From positions 558,001 through 622,000 of the forward strand of contig NZ_BTTW01000003.1 of NCBI RefSeq assembly GCF_036245865.1: a stretch of 64,000 nt of DNA, written 5' to 3'. The notes below the pieces were generated by a model. That model ran no database searches. It was given only the letters and a program-made list of their open reading frames with translations, and was not told where the DNA came from. Positions 41,301 through 49,071 of this stretch are shown piece after piece (positions within the stretch are counted from its first letter, which is position 1; the number at the start of each line of letters is the position of its first letter). Position numbers and translations under genes: made by a program. The DNA is from Corallococcus caeni. Its GTDB lineage: Bacteria; Myxococcota; Myxococcia; Myxococcales; Myxococcaceae.

Positions 41301-43561
41301 CGCATCAGCACGGAGAAGGACACGCCATCGTGGACGACGTGGTGCTCCACGAGGACCAGCTCGTGATCATCCGGAGTCAGGCGGACGAGGGTCCAGCGCG
41401 CGAGCGGCGGCTCGAAGAGCGACAGCGGTCGGCGCAGCTCCTGGCGCAGGGCCTCTTCACGCCGGTGCTCGCGTTCATCCAAGGGCAGCGCGGACAGGTC
41501 GATCAGCGGGACCTGTACCGGCGTCACGGGAAGGACGCGCTGCCATGGCCGGCCGTCGACTTCTTCGTAGGTCGTGCGCAGCAGTTCGTGGCGCCGGGTG
41601 ACTTCCGTCAACGCGCGTTCGAGCACCGCCAGGTCCAGACCGCCAAGCACACGGAGGGTCGTCTGCGCCTGGTAGGAGATGCTTCCGGGGGACAGCTTCT
41701 GGAGGAACCAGACCTGTTCCTGTTGCACGGACAGCGGTGCCCGAGCGGGGTCGGCGACGCGGACCACGGGCGGCAACGCGGCCTTCGCGGGGACAGCCCG
41801 GCGCGACTCCAGCACCGTCGCCAGCTGGGAGATGCGGCGGTGGGCGAAGAGCTCCGTCAGCGACAGCGGGAGGCCCATCACGTCCTCGACCCGAGCGGTG
41901 ATCCGCGTGGCCAACAGGGAGTGTCCGCCCAGTTCGAAGAAGTCGTCCTCGACGCCGATTGCATCCAGGCGCAGCTCCTCCTGCCACACCCGCGCGAGCC
42001 CGTGCTCCAGCTCCGTGCGGGGCGCGACGTAGGCGCTGCTTCGGGTCGCGTGGGCTTCAGGCGTGGGGAGCGCCCGCACGTCGACCTTGCCGGTGGGGCC
42101 CAGGGGAAGGGCGTCCACGACGATGAAGGTCCGGGGCAGCATGGCTTCGGGGAGCCATGCCCGGAGGTGCTCGCGGAGCTGCTCCGTCCCGGGAACGGCC
42201 CGCGCGTCCTTCGGCGCGAACCAGGCCACGAAGGAGACGTCCTGGCCCTCGGCATCAGTGGTGCTCCGCGCCATGACGTGCGCGGCCCCGACGTGCGGAT
42301 GGGTCAGCAGTGCGGCGGTGATCTCCGCGGGCTCGATGCGGATGCCGCGGACCTTCACCTGACGGTCGGAACGGCCGTGGAACTCCAGCGAGCCATCCGG
42401 CAACCGGCGGCCCAGGTCCCCCGTGCGATACAGCCGCTCACCGCCGAAGCGGGAGAACGGATCCGGAATGAAGCGGTCGGCGGTCAGGTCCGGAGTGCCC
42501 ACGTAGCCGCGAGCCAACCCCGGTCCGCCGATGAACAGCTCTCCCGTCTCGCCCTCCGCCACGGGCCGCAGCTCTGGACCCAGGACGTGGACCTCCACGC
42601 CATCGATGGGCCGCCCGATGGAAGGCAGCCGTTCGTCGGGCGCCTCGTCGCTGGGAGGGACGACGCCGGACGTGCTGTAGATGGTGCACTCGGCGGGGCC
42701 GTAGCCGTTCACGAGCTGGAACGGCAGTCCAGGCCTGGGGCGCAGGTGCAGCCGGTCACCGCCGGTGAGCACCCAGCGCAGGGGGCAGGACTCGGGCCAG
42801 GGCAGGGGGAGGACGCGCTCGGCAAGGGGCGTGGGCAGGAAGACGCAGGTGATGTCCCGGGCCAGCAGCCAGTCCTGAAGCTTCTGGGGCGACAGGCGGG
42901 TCTCCTCGTCGGGAGGCAGCTCCAGGCGGGCGCCCGAGGCCAGCGACGGCAGGAGGGCCATGACCAACGCGTCGAAGCCCGGCGAGGCAACCACGCCGAT
43001 GCGATCCGCTGGCGAGAGACCGAACGTGTCGCAGTGGTACTCGGTGAAGGCGGACAGGGCCCGGTGGCTGATCATCACGCCCTTGGGCAACCCGGTGGAG
43101 CCCGAGGTGTGGATCACGTACGCGAGATGATCCGGATGGACGGGGACGCCCGGGTTCACGTCCGGGAACGACTCCAGCGCAAGGGCCGCCGGAGTCAGGA
43201 CCTGGATGCCGTCCGCCGCGAGCCGCTCCACGGCCGGTCCCGCGCCGATGACGAACCGGGCCCCCGCCGAGACGGACATGGAGCGCAGGCGTTCCGGAGG
43301 GGCGGCCGGGTCCAGCGGAAGCCAGGTGGCTCCGGCCTTGAGGACCCCGAGGACGGACGCCACCAGCTCCACGCTGCGAGGAAGGCACACGCCGACGAGG
43401 ACGTCCGGTCCAGCGCCCCGAGCCATCAGCGCATGGGCCAGCCGGTTCGCGTGTGTGTTCAGCGCGGCATGGGTGAGGGAGCGGGCCCGGGAAGCGACGG
43501 CGAGCTGGGAGGAAAGTTCGTTCGCTCGTCGCTCGACGAGCTGGTGGACGGGGGGCAGCAA
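38393..43561 (-). CDS. Two-module NRPS, A-PCP-C-A-PCP
   Basis: 1722 residues. A1 at about 5-500 (HTSGSTGLPKG; NGYGPAE; YRTGD; PTGKVD), PCP1 512-590 (LGGHSL), C 605-1060 (HHVVHDG), A2 1078-1595 (YTSGSTGVPKG; NQYGPTE), PCP2 1608-1675 (LGGHSL), then a charged Gln/Arg tail that may dock to the PKS. The missing N-terminal C domain marks A1-PCP1 as the loading module. Hand-read codes are A1 DAMFLGGIYK and A2 DPADLGQVTK; I cannot assign either, though A1 looks hydrophobic. A2 contains a 90-base tandem duplication after A5. The start is set at a TTG (43561) with GGAGG 4 bases upstream; another in-frame TTG lies at 43597. It is the first gene of the second cluster and is downstream of chrA on the same strand. 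Confidence 0.94.
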   Translation of the reverse strand: MLPPVHQLVERRANELSSQLAVASRARSLTHAALNTHANRLAHALMARGAGPDVLVGVCLPRSVELVASVLGVLKAGATWLPLDPAAPPERLRSMSVSAGARFVIGAGPAVERLAADGIQVLTPAALALESFPDVNPGVPVHPDHLAYVIHTSGSTGLPKGVMISHRALSAFTEYHCDTFGLSPADRIGVVASPGFDALVMALLPSLASGARLELPPDEETRLSPQKLQDWLLARDITCVFLPTPLAERVLPLPWPESCPLRWVLTGGDRLHLRPRPGLPFQLVNGYGPAECTIYSTSGVVPPSDEAPDERLPSIGRPIDGVEVHVLGPELRPVAEGETGELFIGGPGLARGYVGTPDLTADRFIPDPFSRFGGERLYRTGDLGRRLPDGSLEFHGRSDRQVKVRGIRIEPAEITAALLTHPHVGAAHVMARSTTDAEGQDVSFVAWFAPKDARAVPGTEQLREHLRAWLPEAMLPRTFIVVDALPLGPTGKVDVRALPTPEAHATRSSAYVAPRTELEHGLARVWQEELRLDAIGVEDDFFELGGHSLLATRITARVEDVMGLPLSLTELFAHRRISQLATVLESRRAVPAKAALPPVVRVADPARAPLSVQQEQVWFLQKLSPGSISYQAQTTLRVLGGLDLAVLERALTEVTRRHELLRTTYEEVDGRPWQRVLPVTPVQVPLIDLSALPLDEREHRREEALRQELRRPLSLFEPPLARWTLVRLTPDDHELVLVEHHVVHDGVSFSVLMRELDALYNAYLRGEPSPLSELPVQYRDFASWQREALEGPAMKAQLDFWRKRLAGAPEVLPLRTDHPRPRVQTFNGDLLRLELPPALPGALRAFCQSEGVTLFNTLFAAFATLLHRYTGEQDLCIGSAFAARAGVRNIENVIGMFVNAVVLRCDVSGAPSFRELVRQVRDLTVEAAEHQTYPFLKLIEALGVKRDPSRNPLVQAMFSFHDSAVRSPRLGEASCTIFERGNGSSKVDLDVVAIPHAGRHLGDKERGDARISLIWEYNRDLFDRSTMERMSAHFLRLLEAAVASPGTSVSRLPMLSDAERQVLLGDGSATSVSAEAPVHQQVLEQALRTPDAVAVCDEAGTVTYAELVRRATLLAEHLHEHGAGAESVVGVCTPRGADLVTAELGVMLSGAAFLPLDPEHPVERIALILADAGVRQVITTSPLAERLPATLERMRIEDFRGPGTPRGGLPPEVRPGQWAYVMYTSGSTGVPKGVVVEHGALAHLVGWHRRAFGLNANSRTTLLYSPAFDPSVAEVWPALTAGATLHVPGQDVRLSPERLQAWLLSERITFTDLPTALAERLLALPWPAACELRTVLAGGDRLHARPVLGLPWRLFNQYGPTETTVTATSGEVLPAGPDTARPAIGQPLDGAKVHVLDAKPQPVPMGVAGELPDIGQPIDGASAYVLDADLQPVPPGVAGELYVGGACVARGYLNRADLTAASFVPDPYSAQPGARMYRTGDRVLCRPDGTLEFLGRMDAQLKIRGFRVEPAEVAVRLRTHPGLSEAHVRAWSPSGGAPQLVGYLVPRVGQAVPSPARLREHLSRELPAYMIPSAYVELKALPLTHGGKVDERALPDPTPGTQAPQVPLANEQERRIAGIWCETLRLERVGAEDNFFDLGGHSLLLAQVQHLLKQRMGHDVPMVTLFEFPTVRALAGHLQGRDDGGEAAAAQEQRQEQRRNGRARLLGRQGRLTSDRSREDVE
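39233..39412 (-). repeat. 90-base in-frame tandem duplication inside A2
   Basis: Two consecutive 30-residue units, the first starting IGQPLDGAKVHVLDAKPQP and the second IGQPIDGASAYVLDADLQP, both ending P-(M/P)-GVAGEL. The Ile codons lie exactly 90 bases apart (39412 and 39322). Other A domains here have a single copy, which lies between motif A5 and the GG-(G/D)-x-ARGY region. The units have diverged, so this is not an assembly artefact of identical reads. Confidence 0.85.
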
Positions 43562-43641
43562 GAATCCTCCAACCGGCACCCGTCCGAACAAAATCAAGCG
43601 TTTAGCGGATTTGGGCCGTTTTCAGGATTTTACATGACCCA

Positions 43642-43669
43642 GTGACACACCGTGAGACAGGCCTGTCAC
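43642..43669. promoter_or_regulatory. Inverted-repeat element upstream of the second NRPS
   Basis: GACAGGCCTGTC (43656-43667) is a perfect 12-base palindrome, and GTGACA (43642) and TGTCAC (43664) form a wider inverted pair. It overlaps the chrA stop and lies 80-120 bases before the NRPS start, in a spacer more AT-rich than its surroundings. It could be an operator for the biosynthetic operon or a chrA transcription stop. Confidence 0.4.
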
Positions 43670-44826
43670 AGGGCCAGCAGCAGCCCGACGGCGGCACCGC
43701 CCAGTACCAGCCAGGCCGAGTTGACCCGCCAGCGCAGGAGCAACAGCGCTCCAAGTCCGGCGAGGGCCACCGTCCATCCATCCACCAGGGCCGCGCGTCC
43801 CAGTTGCCACGTCACCACGGCCATGAGGGCCAGCGAGGCCGCGTTGACGCCGTCGAGCACCGCGCCCGCGGTCCGGGACCGGCGAAGCCTGGGAATCAGA
43901 GGGCCGCTGAGCGCCACGAAGACAAACGCGGGCAGGAAGATGCCCAGCGTGGCGAGCCCCGCGCCGGGCGTACCGCCCACCAGGTAGCCAATGAACGTCG
44001 CGGTGGTGAAGACAGGGCCCGGCGTGAACTGGCCCACGGCCACCGCGTCCAGGAGCTGGGCCTCGGTGAGCCAGCCCCAGCGTTCGACGAGGTCCGCCCG
44101 CAGGAAGGCCAGCAGGACGTAGCCACTGCCGAACAGGACGCTGCCGACCTTGAGGAAGAACAGGAAGAGGCCGCCCAGGCTGAACGGCGTGGCGGCCGTG
44201 GCCGCCATGGCGGTGACGCCGTTGAGGGCGAACGGCGTCAGGGTGAGCGCCGATCTGGACGCAGGGGACGCCCGGAGATGGCTCCAGGCCGCCAGGCAAC
44301 CACCGGCCAGGGCCAGGATGAGCAGTTCGTTGGCGCCAAGGGCGCTTGCGACGGCCGCGCCGATGGCCACGGCGACCCGGGGACGCGTCGTCAGGGCCGT
44401 CTTGCCAAGGCTCCACAGGGCCTGGAGCACCACGGCCAGGATGACGGGTTTGACGCCATACAGGAGGGCGCCGGCTTGCGGCAGGGTGCCAAAGCGCACG
44501 TAGGCCCAGGCAGCCGCCAGCGTGAGGAGCATCGCCGGGACGATGAAGCACACGCCGGCCACCAGCAGCCCGGGCCAGCCAGCACGCCGATGGCCGAGGT
44601 GGATGGCCAGCTCGGTGGAGTTCGGGCCCGGGATGAGGTTGGTGGCGCCCAGCAGGTCAAGGAAGTCCTCACGGGGCAGCCACCGGCGCCGCCGCACGAG
44701 CTCGTCTTCCATCATCGCGATGTGCGCGGCAGGGCCCCCGAAGGCGGTCAGCCCCAGCCGGAGGAAGACCCATGCGACTTCGCCAAGCGAGCCCCGGGCG
44801 ACGTCGTGGGAATGCGTTGAGTCCAT
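43666..44826 (-). CDS. chrA: Chromate transporter
   Basis: 386 residues, an integral inner-membrane protein of the CHR superfamily that exports chromate. The two homologous halves are visible: FLRLGLTAFGGPAAHIAMME with a GPNSTELA loop, and FLKVGSVLFGSGYVLLAFL with GQFTPGPVFTTATFIGY. Each is followed by several hydrophobic segments, about 10-12 in total. The length is normal for the two-domain form. The ATG at 44826 is chosen for the family-like N terminus; the frame is open to 44910. It lies 104 bases upstream of the second NRPS and might share its transcript, though a functional link is not expected. Confidence 0.95.
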   Translation of the reverse strand: MDSTHSHDVARGSLGEVAWVFLRLGLTAFGGPAAHIAMMEDELVRRRRWLPREDFLDLLGATNLIPGPNSTELAIHLGHRRAGWPGLLVAGVCFIVPAMLLTLAAAWAYVRFGTLPQAGALLYGVKPVILAVVLQALWSLGKTALTTRPRVAVAIGAAVASALGANELLILALAGGCLAAWSHLRASPASRSALTLTPFALNGVTAMAATAATPFSLGGLFLFFLKVGSVLFGSGYVLLAFLRADLVERWGWLTEAQLLDAVAVGQFTPGPVFTTATFIGYLVGGTPGAGLATLGIFLPAFVFVALSGPLIPRLRRSRTAGAVLDGVNAASLALMAVVTWQLGRAALVDGWTVALAGLGALLLLRWRVNSAWLVLGGAAVGLLLAL

Positions 44827-45179
44827 GCGCCGCGGGAGCCTCGTGATGAACCGGAACCAACGGAATCGCGGCGGATGGTGCCACGGCGCAAGGGAGGGGA
44901 TGAGCCCCAATGAACCCCACCCAGGACCCCAGAGACTTAGTTTACATAACGCTTCTTATCAGACGTTTCGACTGGGGGTTCCCCAAGGATTCCAGGCGCT
45001 TCCCCGGACCACCCCAGGCCTCCATGGACGTCCCCGCAACCCGCCCGGCGGACCTCCCGAGCACCGACTCCGCGCTGGCCCCCAGCGTCGACCGATACCG
45101 TCGACCAGCCACCTCCGGCCCACGGCCGCTGGAATTGGGTGCTTCCCGAGCCCGGTTCCGGAACGTACCTTGCCGGCCC
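44827..45179. other. Divergent intergenic region, chrA / lipoprotein
   Basis: 353 bases without a supported gene. An AT-rich island at 44937-44970 (tagtttacataacgcttcttat) is the likely promoter zone for chrA and perhaps for the divergent gene. The element CGTACCTTGCCGG sits at 45164-45176, 3 bases before the lipoprotein ATG. Nothing else was recognised. Confidence 0.5.
45164..45176 (+). promoter_or_regulatory. 13-base element CGTACCTTGCCGG before a lipoprotein gene
   Basis: Identical to 30312-30324 and in the same place, directly before an ATG (3 bases between). TACCTT may act as a -10 hexamer for a leaderless transcript. Confidence 0.4.
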
Positions 45180-45740
45180 ATGCGCCTCTTCCGACGAACC
45201 GGACTCGCCGCGCTGTGCGGCCTCACCGCGGCCCTGCTGACGGGCTGTCCCGACAAGACGCCCCAGGGCCCCGTGGACGGCGGCGCCACCAGCGCCGCGA
45301 CGACCCCGGATGCGGCTCCCGAGGCCGTCGTCTTCACGCTCCAGTACCAGTCGCCCGACGCCGGCATGGCGCTCATCCCCCTGGCCCTGGAAGAAAAGCC
45401 CCTCGTGGAGCCCACCTCCGACCTGGAGCTGCGCAGCACCCTGGGCCTCAAGAACTACCGGGTCCGGCTGATGGACGAAGCCGACCGGGCCATGGTCTCC
45501 GACGACTCCGTGTCCGAGGCCGACGACGGCCTCGTGTACCGCATCCACCTGCCGCAGCCGCTCAAGACCGGCTACTCGTACACCCTGGTCGTGGACGCCC
45601 AGACGGGCTCGGCGTTCCAGGACTCGCGCGGCCGCGACGTGGACGACCTCCGGGCCTCGTTCCAGATCATCGGCGACAAGGAAAAGGCCAAGCCGCCTCC
45701 GCCGCCCCCCGCCAAGGGCGGCAAGAAGAAGCACAAGTAG
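45180..45740 (+). CDS. Lipoprotein of unknown function
   Basis: 186 residues. The signal LAALCGLTAALLTGC puts the lipid on Cys 23. The mature protein has a low-complexity start (Gly, Ala, Thr, Pro), a compact middle (YRIHLPQPLKTGYSYTLVVD) that could be a small Ig-like beta domain, and a Pro/Lys tail, KPPPPPPAKGGKKKHK, that may bind nucleic acid, peptidoglycan or anionic lipid. The family is not recognised. It converges with the DUF3014 gene; the two stop codons are 3 bases apart. Confidence 0.85.
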   Translation: MRLFRRTGLAALCGLTAALLTGCPDKTPQGPVDGGATSAATTPDAAPEAVVFTLQYQSPDAGMALIPLALEEKPLVEPTSDLELRSTLGLKNYRVRLMDEADRAMVSDDSVSEADDGLVYRIHLPQPLKTGYSYTLVVDAQTGSAFQDSRGRDVDDLRASFQIIGDKEKAKPPPPPPAKGGKKKHK

Positions 45741-45743
45741 CCG

Positions 45744-46625
45744 TCATTCCTGGGCTTCGGACTGCCCCGGCGCCTGATCCGGCAGCGGTTCGGGCGTGGC
45801 CGGCGCCGGGGTCGGCAGGTTCAGCGCCGTGCGGAGCTCCCGCAGCTTCGCCTGGATGAGCCGCATGTTCCCCGGGCCCATCCGCAGCAGGTGCTTCTGG
45901 GCCTTGCTCAGCCCCTCCAGCTCCGGCGACGCGTAGACATACAGCGCGCCCTTGGGCATCACCTCCACCGGCCCCTTCGGCACCGGCACCGCCAGCAGAT
46001 GCTGGATGGCCCGGCCGAAGGCCGTCTCGAAGCCCTGATCCGGCGGCGCGATCTCCCGGTACGCCTGGTCGATGAGCGGCTTCAGCTCCCGGTACACCAT
46101 CGCCGCGCCGGACGCGTCCAGCGAGCCCAGCACCCGGGCCACCAGGTCGTAGCGCGCGTAGCTCAGCGGCGCGATCTCCGAGCGCCCGTCCGCCCCGGCC
46201 GCGCCCACCTGGAACGCCCCCACGGGCGCCATGAACAACAGCGAGGCCCGGGGGCTCTCGCCGTCGGCGATGTTGCTCACGGACGCGGTGAACCGGCGCG
46301 CCAGGTCGCGCTCCTGGAGCCACCGCGCCAGCTCCGGATCCACCGACAGCTTGCCCACCAGGTCGCGGATCCGCCCGTCGCTCTCCGGCAACGACACCTC
46401 CGGGGGTGCCTCCGCCATGCCCGCGTCCACCACCGGGGGCGCCGTCACCACGGGCGGCTGCTCGCTCTGGCGCCTCAGGCCGAAGTACGAGGCCGCCACG
46501 CCCACGACCATCAGCGCGATCAGGATGCCCAGCACCTTGCCCCGCGACGGCGCCTTGGGCGGCTCGGCCTCCGGCGGCGGTGGGACTCCTCCAGGGCCTG
46601 GGTTCACGAAGTTCGGATCACTCAT
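45744..46625 (-). CDS. DUF3014-type membrane protein
   Basis: 293 residues. A Pro-rich cytosolic N terminus is followed by one membrane helix at about 33-52 (VLGILIALMVVGVAASYFGL) and a periplasmic domain of about 200 residues. The domain has RWLQERDLARRFTASVSNIA and later YRELKPLIDQAYREI, sequence features of DUF3014. The function of that family is unknown. The C terminus is Pro/Glu rich. The ATG at 46625 gives the natural N terminus MSDPNF; the open frame extends 13 codons further. It is preceded on the same strand by the propeller protein gene (69 bases). Confidence 0.8.
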   Translation of the reverse strand: MSDPNFVNPGPGGVPPPPEAEPPKAPSRGKVLGILIALMVVGVAASYFGLRRQSEQPPVVTAPPVVDAGMAEAPPEVSLPESDGRIRDLVGKLSVDPELARWLQERDLARRFTASVSNIADGESPRASLLFMAPVGAFQVGAAGADGRSEIAPLSYARYDLVARVLGSLDASGAAMVYRELKPLIDQAYREIAPPDQGFETAFGRAIQHLLAVPVPKGPVEVMPKGALYVYASPELEGLSKAQKHLLRMGPGNMRLIQAKLRELRTALNLPTPAPATPEPLPDQAPGQSEAQE

Positions 46626-46694
46626 GGTGCCGGACCTTACAGACAGGCCTCCGAGCCATTCCACGCGGGCGTGAACAAACCGCGCCGCCGGTGT

Positions 46695-47747
46695 TCACCG
46701 CGCGGAGAGGACCTCGTCCGGCAGGCGCCAGAGCTGGCCGTCCTCGGACGACAGGATGAAGCCGCCGGGCAGCAGGTGCACGGACGTGACGGTCTCCGTG
46801 GGCAGCGGCAACTCCCACGCGCACACGGGCCGCAGCGAGTCGGGGTCCAGTTGAAGCAGGTACCACTCCCCCGCCTCCAACAGGTCCTCCACCGCCACCA
46901 GCACCGCCCCCGCCGTCACCAGGCCTGTGTACCCCGTGGCCAGCGTGCCCTGTTCCGGCAGCAGGAACTCCGCAGCCATCCGGGCCTCCGGATACGTCCA
47001 GCGCCGCACCCAGGTGCCGCCCACGCCGATGAAGCCCGAGCCGTCCGGCAGGAAGCCCGCCGGATAGAACGGCGCATCCACCGACGCGACCGCCGCGCCG
47101 CGCTCGAGCCCCGCCGCGCCACGCTCCACGAACGTGAGCCACGTGCCCTCCTGGCCCTGGCTCACCGCCACGCCCATCACCGGCAGGCTCGGGTGCGGCA
47201 TCCATTCGTACAGCCCGTCCAGGTCGTCCTCGCCCACGGGCGGCATGGCGAGCTCGAGCCCGGCCTCCGTCCCCGCGACGTCTGATAACGTTTGGGCATC
47301 CAGGACGTGCACGGACGCCCGCCCGTCCCGCGCGCCGCTCGTCCACAGGCCCTGGCCGGTGACGTCGAACCCCAGCGCCTGCGTGGGCCGCGTCCAGGCC
47401 CGCGCGGGCGTCTCCACCGGACCGCCGTCCGGAGACTGGCCCACCATTTCAATCCGGCCCGGTCCCAGCACCGCCGCGCCCCGCAGCGATGGATGCAGCG
47501 CCACCAACTGCGCCGTCCGGGGCAGTTCCAGCGCATGCCCGGGCGGCCAGGCCTCCGTCGCCCCGAGCACGGCCAGGCGCCGCGTGCCCACGGCCAGGCC
47601 CACCGCTTCGGCCGTGGGCGTCAGCACGAAGCCGTCGCCCGCCCACTCCGCGTCCGTCAGCGGCAGGGCCGTGAGCCGGGTGAGCGCCACGCGGCGGCTG
47701 GGAATGCCCCAGAGGGTGCCGGGCCGCGGCCGGCCGACCCAGGGCAC
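46695..47747 (-). CDS. Predicted beta-propeller (WD40-like) protein
   Basis: About 350 residues without a signal peptide. Repeated beta motifs of roughly 40-45 residues can be seen (GRASVHVLDAQTLSDVAGTE, GTWVRRWTYPEARMAAEF, WYLLQLDPDSLRPVCAWELP, GGFILSSEDGQLWRLPDE), which fits a propeller scaffold. No catalytic motif was seen, so it may be a binding protein. The GTG at 47747 lies 11 bases beyond the stop of the RNase H-fold gene, so the two are likely co-transcribed; the open frame reaches 48026 but that part overlaps the neighbouring gene. Confidence 0.7.
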   Translation of the reverse strand: MPWVGRPRPGTLWGIPSRRVALTRLTALPLTDAEWAGDGFVLTPTAEAVGLAVGTRRLAVLGATEAWPPGHALELPRTAQLVALHPSLRGAAVLGPGRIEMVGQSPDGGPVETPARAWTRPTQALGFDVTGQGLWTSGARDGRASVHVLDAQTLSDVAGTEAGLELAMPPVGEDDLDGLYEWMPHPSLPVMGVAVSQGQEGTWLTFVERGAAGLERGAAVASVDAPFYPAGFLPDGSGFIGVGGTWVRRWTYPEARMAAEFLLPEQGTLATGYTGLVTAGAVLVAVEDLLEAGEWYLLQLDPDSLRPVCAWELPLPTETVTSVHLLPGGFILSSEDGQLWRLPDEVLSAR

Positions 47748-47758
47748 GACCTGGCCGC

Positions 47759-48634
47759 TCAGGAATCCTGCTCCATGGCCCGCACGCGCGCGAGCGTGTC
47801 CAGGTCGCGTTCGGTGGGGCCCAGCTCCAAGAGCAGCCGGCTCACGTCGTAGAGCAGGTCCCCGCGCTCGAAGACCTTCAGCCGGGGGACGTCCAGGTTC
47901 AGGTCGTCCGCGCCCTTGTTGTACGCGAGGTCCATCAGCGACCGGAGCTGGAACGAGTCGTAGAGGTTGTACTCCACCAGGTAGCGCAGGGCCTCCACGT
48001 CGCCGCGCCGCAGGTACGCGCGCCACAGCAGCACCGCGTCGTAGCCGTTGACGCCCTTCAGGTGCGGCGGCCGGCCCACGCCCAGCTTGTCTTCAATCTC
48101 CTTCAGCCCGCCGCCCATCCCCAGCCGCCGCGTGACGAAGCGCAGGTCGATGTGCGCCTCCGGCACCGGGAAGTTCTTCGCGCCGAAGTACTCCTTCAGC
48201 ACCGGCACGTCGAAGCACGAGCCGTTGAACGTCACCCACAGCCGCCGCGTCGCCATCGCCTCCGGCAGCGCGTCCATGTTCCGGCCCTGGATGAAGACGT
48301 GCAGCCCCGCGGCGTCGAACAGGCTCACCACGGTGGGCACCTGCGTCTGGCTGCCGTCCGTCTCGATGTCGAAGTAGACGGCGTCGTCCTGGAACTCCGG
48401 GAACAGGCGCCAGTGCTCGCGCGGCGGCACCAGGCGGGCCAGCTCCTTCAGGTCCTTGCGGGCCAGGGCCTCGCGCGCCTCCGCGATGCGCTGGCGGGCC
48501 ACCGTGTCCGCCTTGCGGCTGATGACGATGCCGCCGTCCGGGAAGTCATCCCAGGTCCGGATGCCCTTGGACCACAGGTCCTTCTCGCGCCACGGCCCCA
48601 CGCCGGGGATGTGCTGGAACGTGTGCAGCAGCAT
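47759..48634 (-). CDS. RNase H-fold 3'-5' exonuclease-like protein (YprB type)
   Basis: 291 residues. The first acidic motif is YFDIETDG (DxE), followed by LWVTFNGSCFDVPVL (ExoII-type, N and D), and the last acidic region is YLVEYNLYDS. This is the layout of the YprB-like ribonuclease H domain found in bacterial exonucleases of uncertain role. The N-terminal 90 residues (FQHIPGVGPWREKDLWSKGI) resemble a helix-hairpin-helix and the PD-type lead-in seen in these proteins. The ATG at 48634 overlaps the NUDIX stop by one base. Confidence 0.85.
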   Translation of the reverse strand: MLLHTFQHIPGVGPWREKDLWSKGIRTWDDFPDGGIVISRKADTVARQRIAEAREALARKDLKELARLVPPREHWRLFPEFQDDAVYFDIETDGSQTQVPTVVSLFDAAGLHVFIQGRNMDALPEAMATRRLWVTFNGSCFDVPVLKEYFGAKNFPVPEAHIDLRFVTRRLGMGGGLKEIEDKLGVGRPPHLKGVNGYDAVLLWRAYLRRGDVEALRYLVEYNLYDSFQLRSLMDLAYNKGADDLNLDVPRLKVFERGDLLYDVSRLLLELGPTERDLDTLARVRAMEQDS

Positions 48635-49071
48635 CAATCGAGCGCACCCAGCCTTCCCGCCAAGAGGTCGTCCAGGAGCGGCACGTCCGCCTCGCAGAAC
48701 GGCAGCGCCTGCATCTCCGAGGGCGTGTGGAACGCCAGCTGGTGCGCGCCCAGGGGCTTCGGCTCGCCGGACACCAGCGTGGCCCCGTACAGCACCAGCT
48801 CCACCGTGAGGTCCGGGTACGTGTGCCGGCCCTCCCACAGGCGGCGGCCCACGGACAGCTCCACGTCCAGCTCCTCGCGGCACTCGCGCGCGAGGGCGGC
48901 TTCGTCCGTCTCGCCCGCCTCCACCTTGCCGCCGGGGAACTCCCAGAGGAGCGCGCGGCTGCCGCCGGGGAGGCGCTGCTGGACCAGGTACCGCGGCCCG
49001 CCGTCTTCCGGGCCGGGCCGGGGAATCAGCGCGGCCACGACCCGCACCGTCCGGGGCACGGCGCGCGTCAC
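48634..49071 (-). CDS. NUDIX hydrolase (MutT-like)
   Basis: 145 residues. The NUDIX box is complete: GGKVEAGETDEAALARECRE followed by ELDVEL, so it should hydrolyse a nucleoside diphosphate linked to another group. FPGGKVE and the short length resemble MutT-type oxidised-nucleotide sanitisers (8-oxo-dGTP), but the substrate is not proven. The GTG at 49071 overlaps the stop of the BamB-like gene by 4 bases (GTGA), and its own stop overlaps the next gene by one base. The track of overlaps implies one polycistronic transcript. Confidence 0.9.
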   Translation of the reverse strand: MTRAVPRTVRVVAALIPRPGPEDGGPRYLVQQRLPGGSRALLWEFPGGKVEAGETDEAALARECREELDVELSVGRRLWEGRHTYPDLTVELVLYGATLVSGEPKPLGAHQLAFHTPSEMQALPFCEADVPLLDDLLAGRLGALD

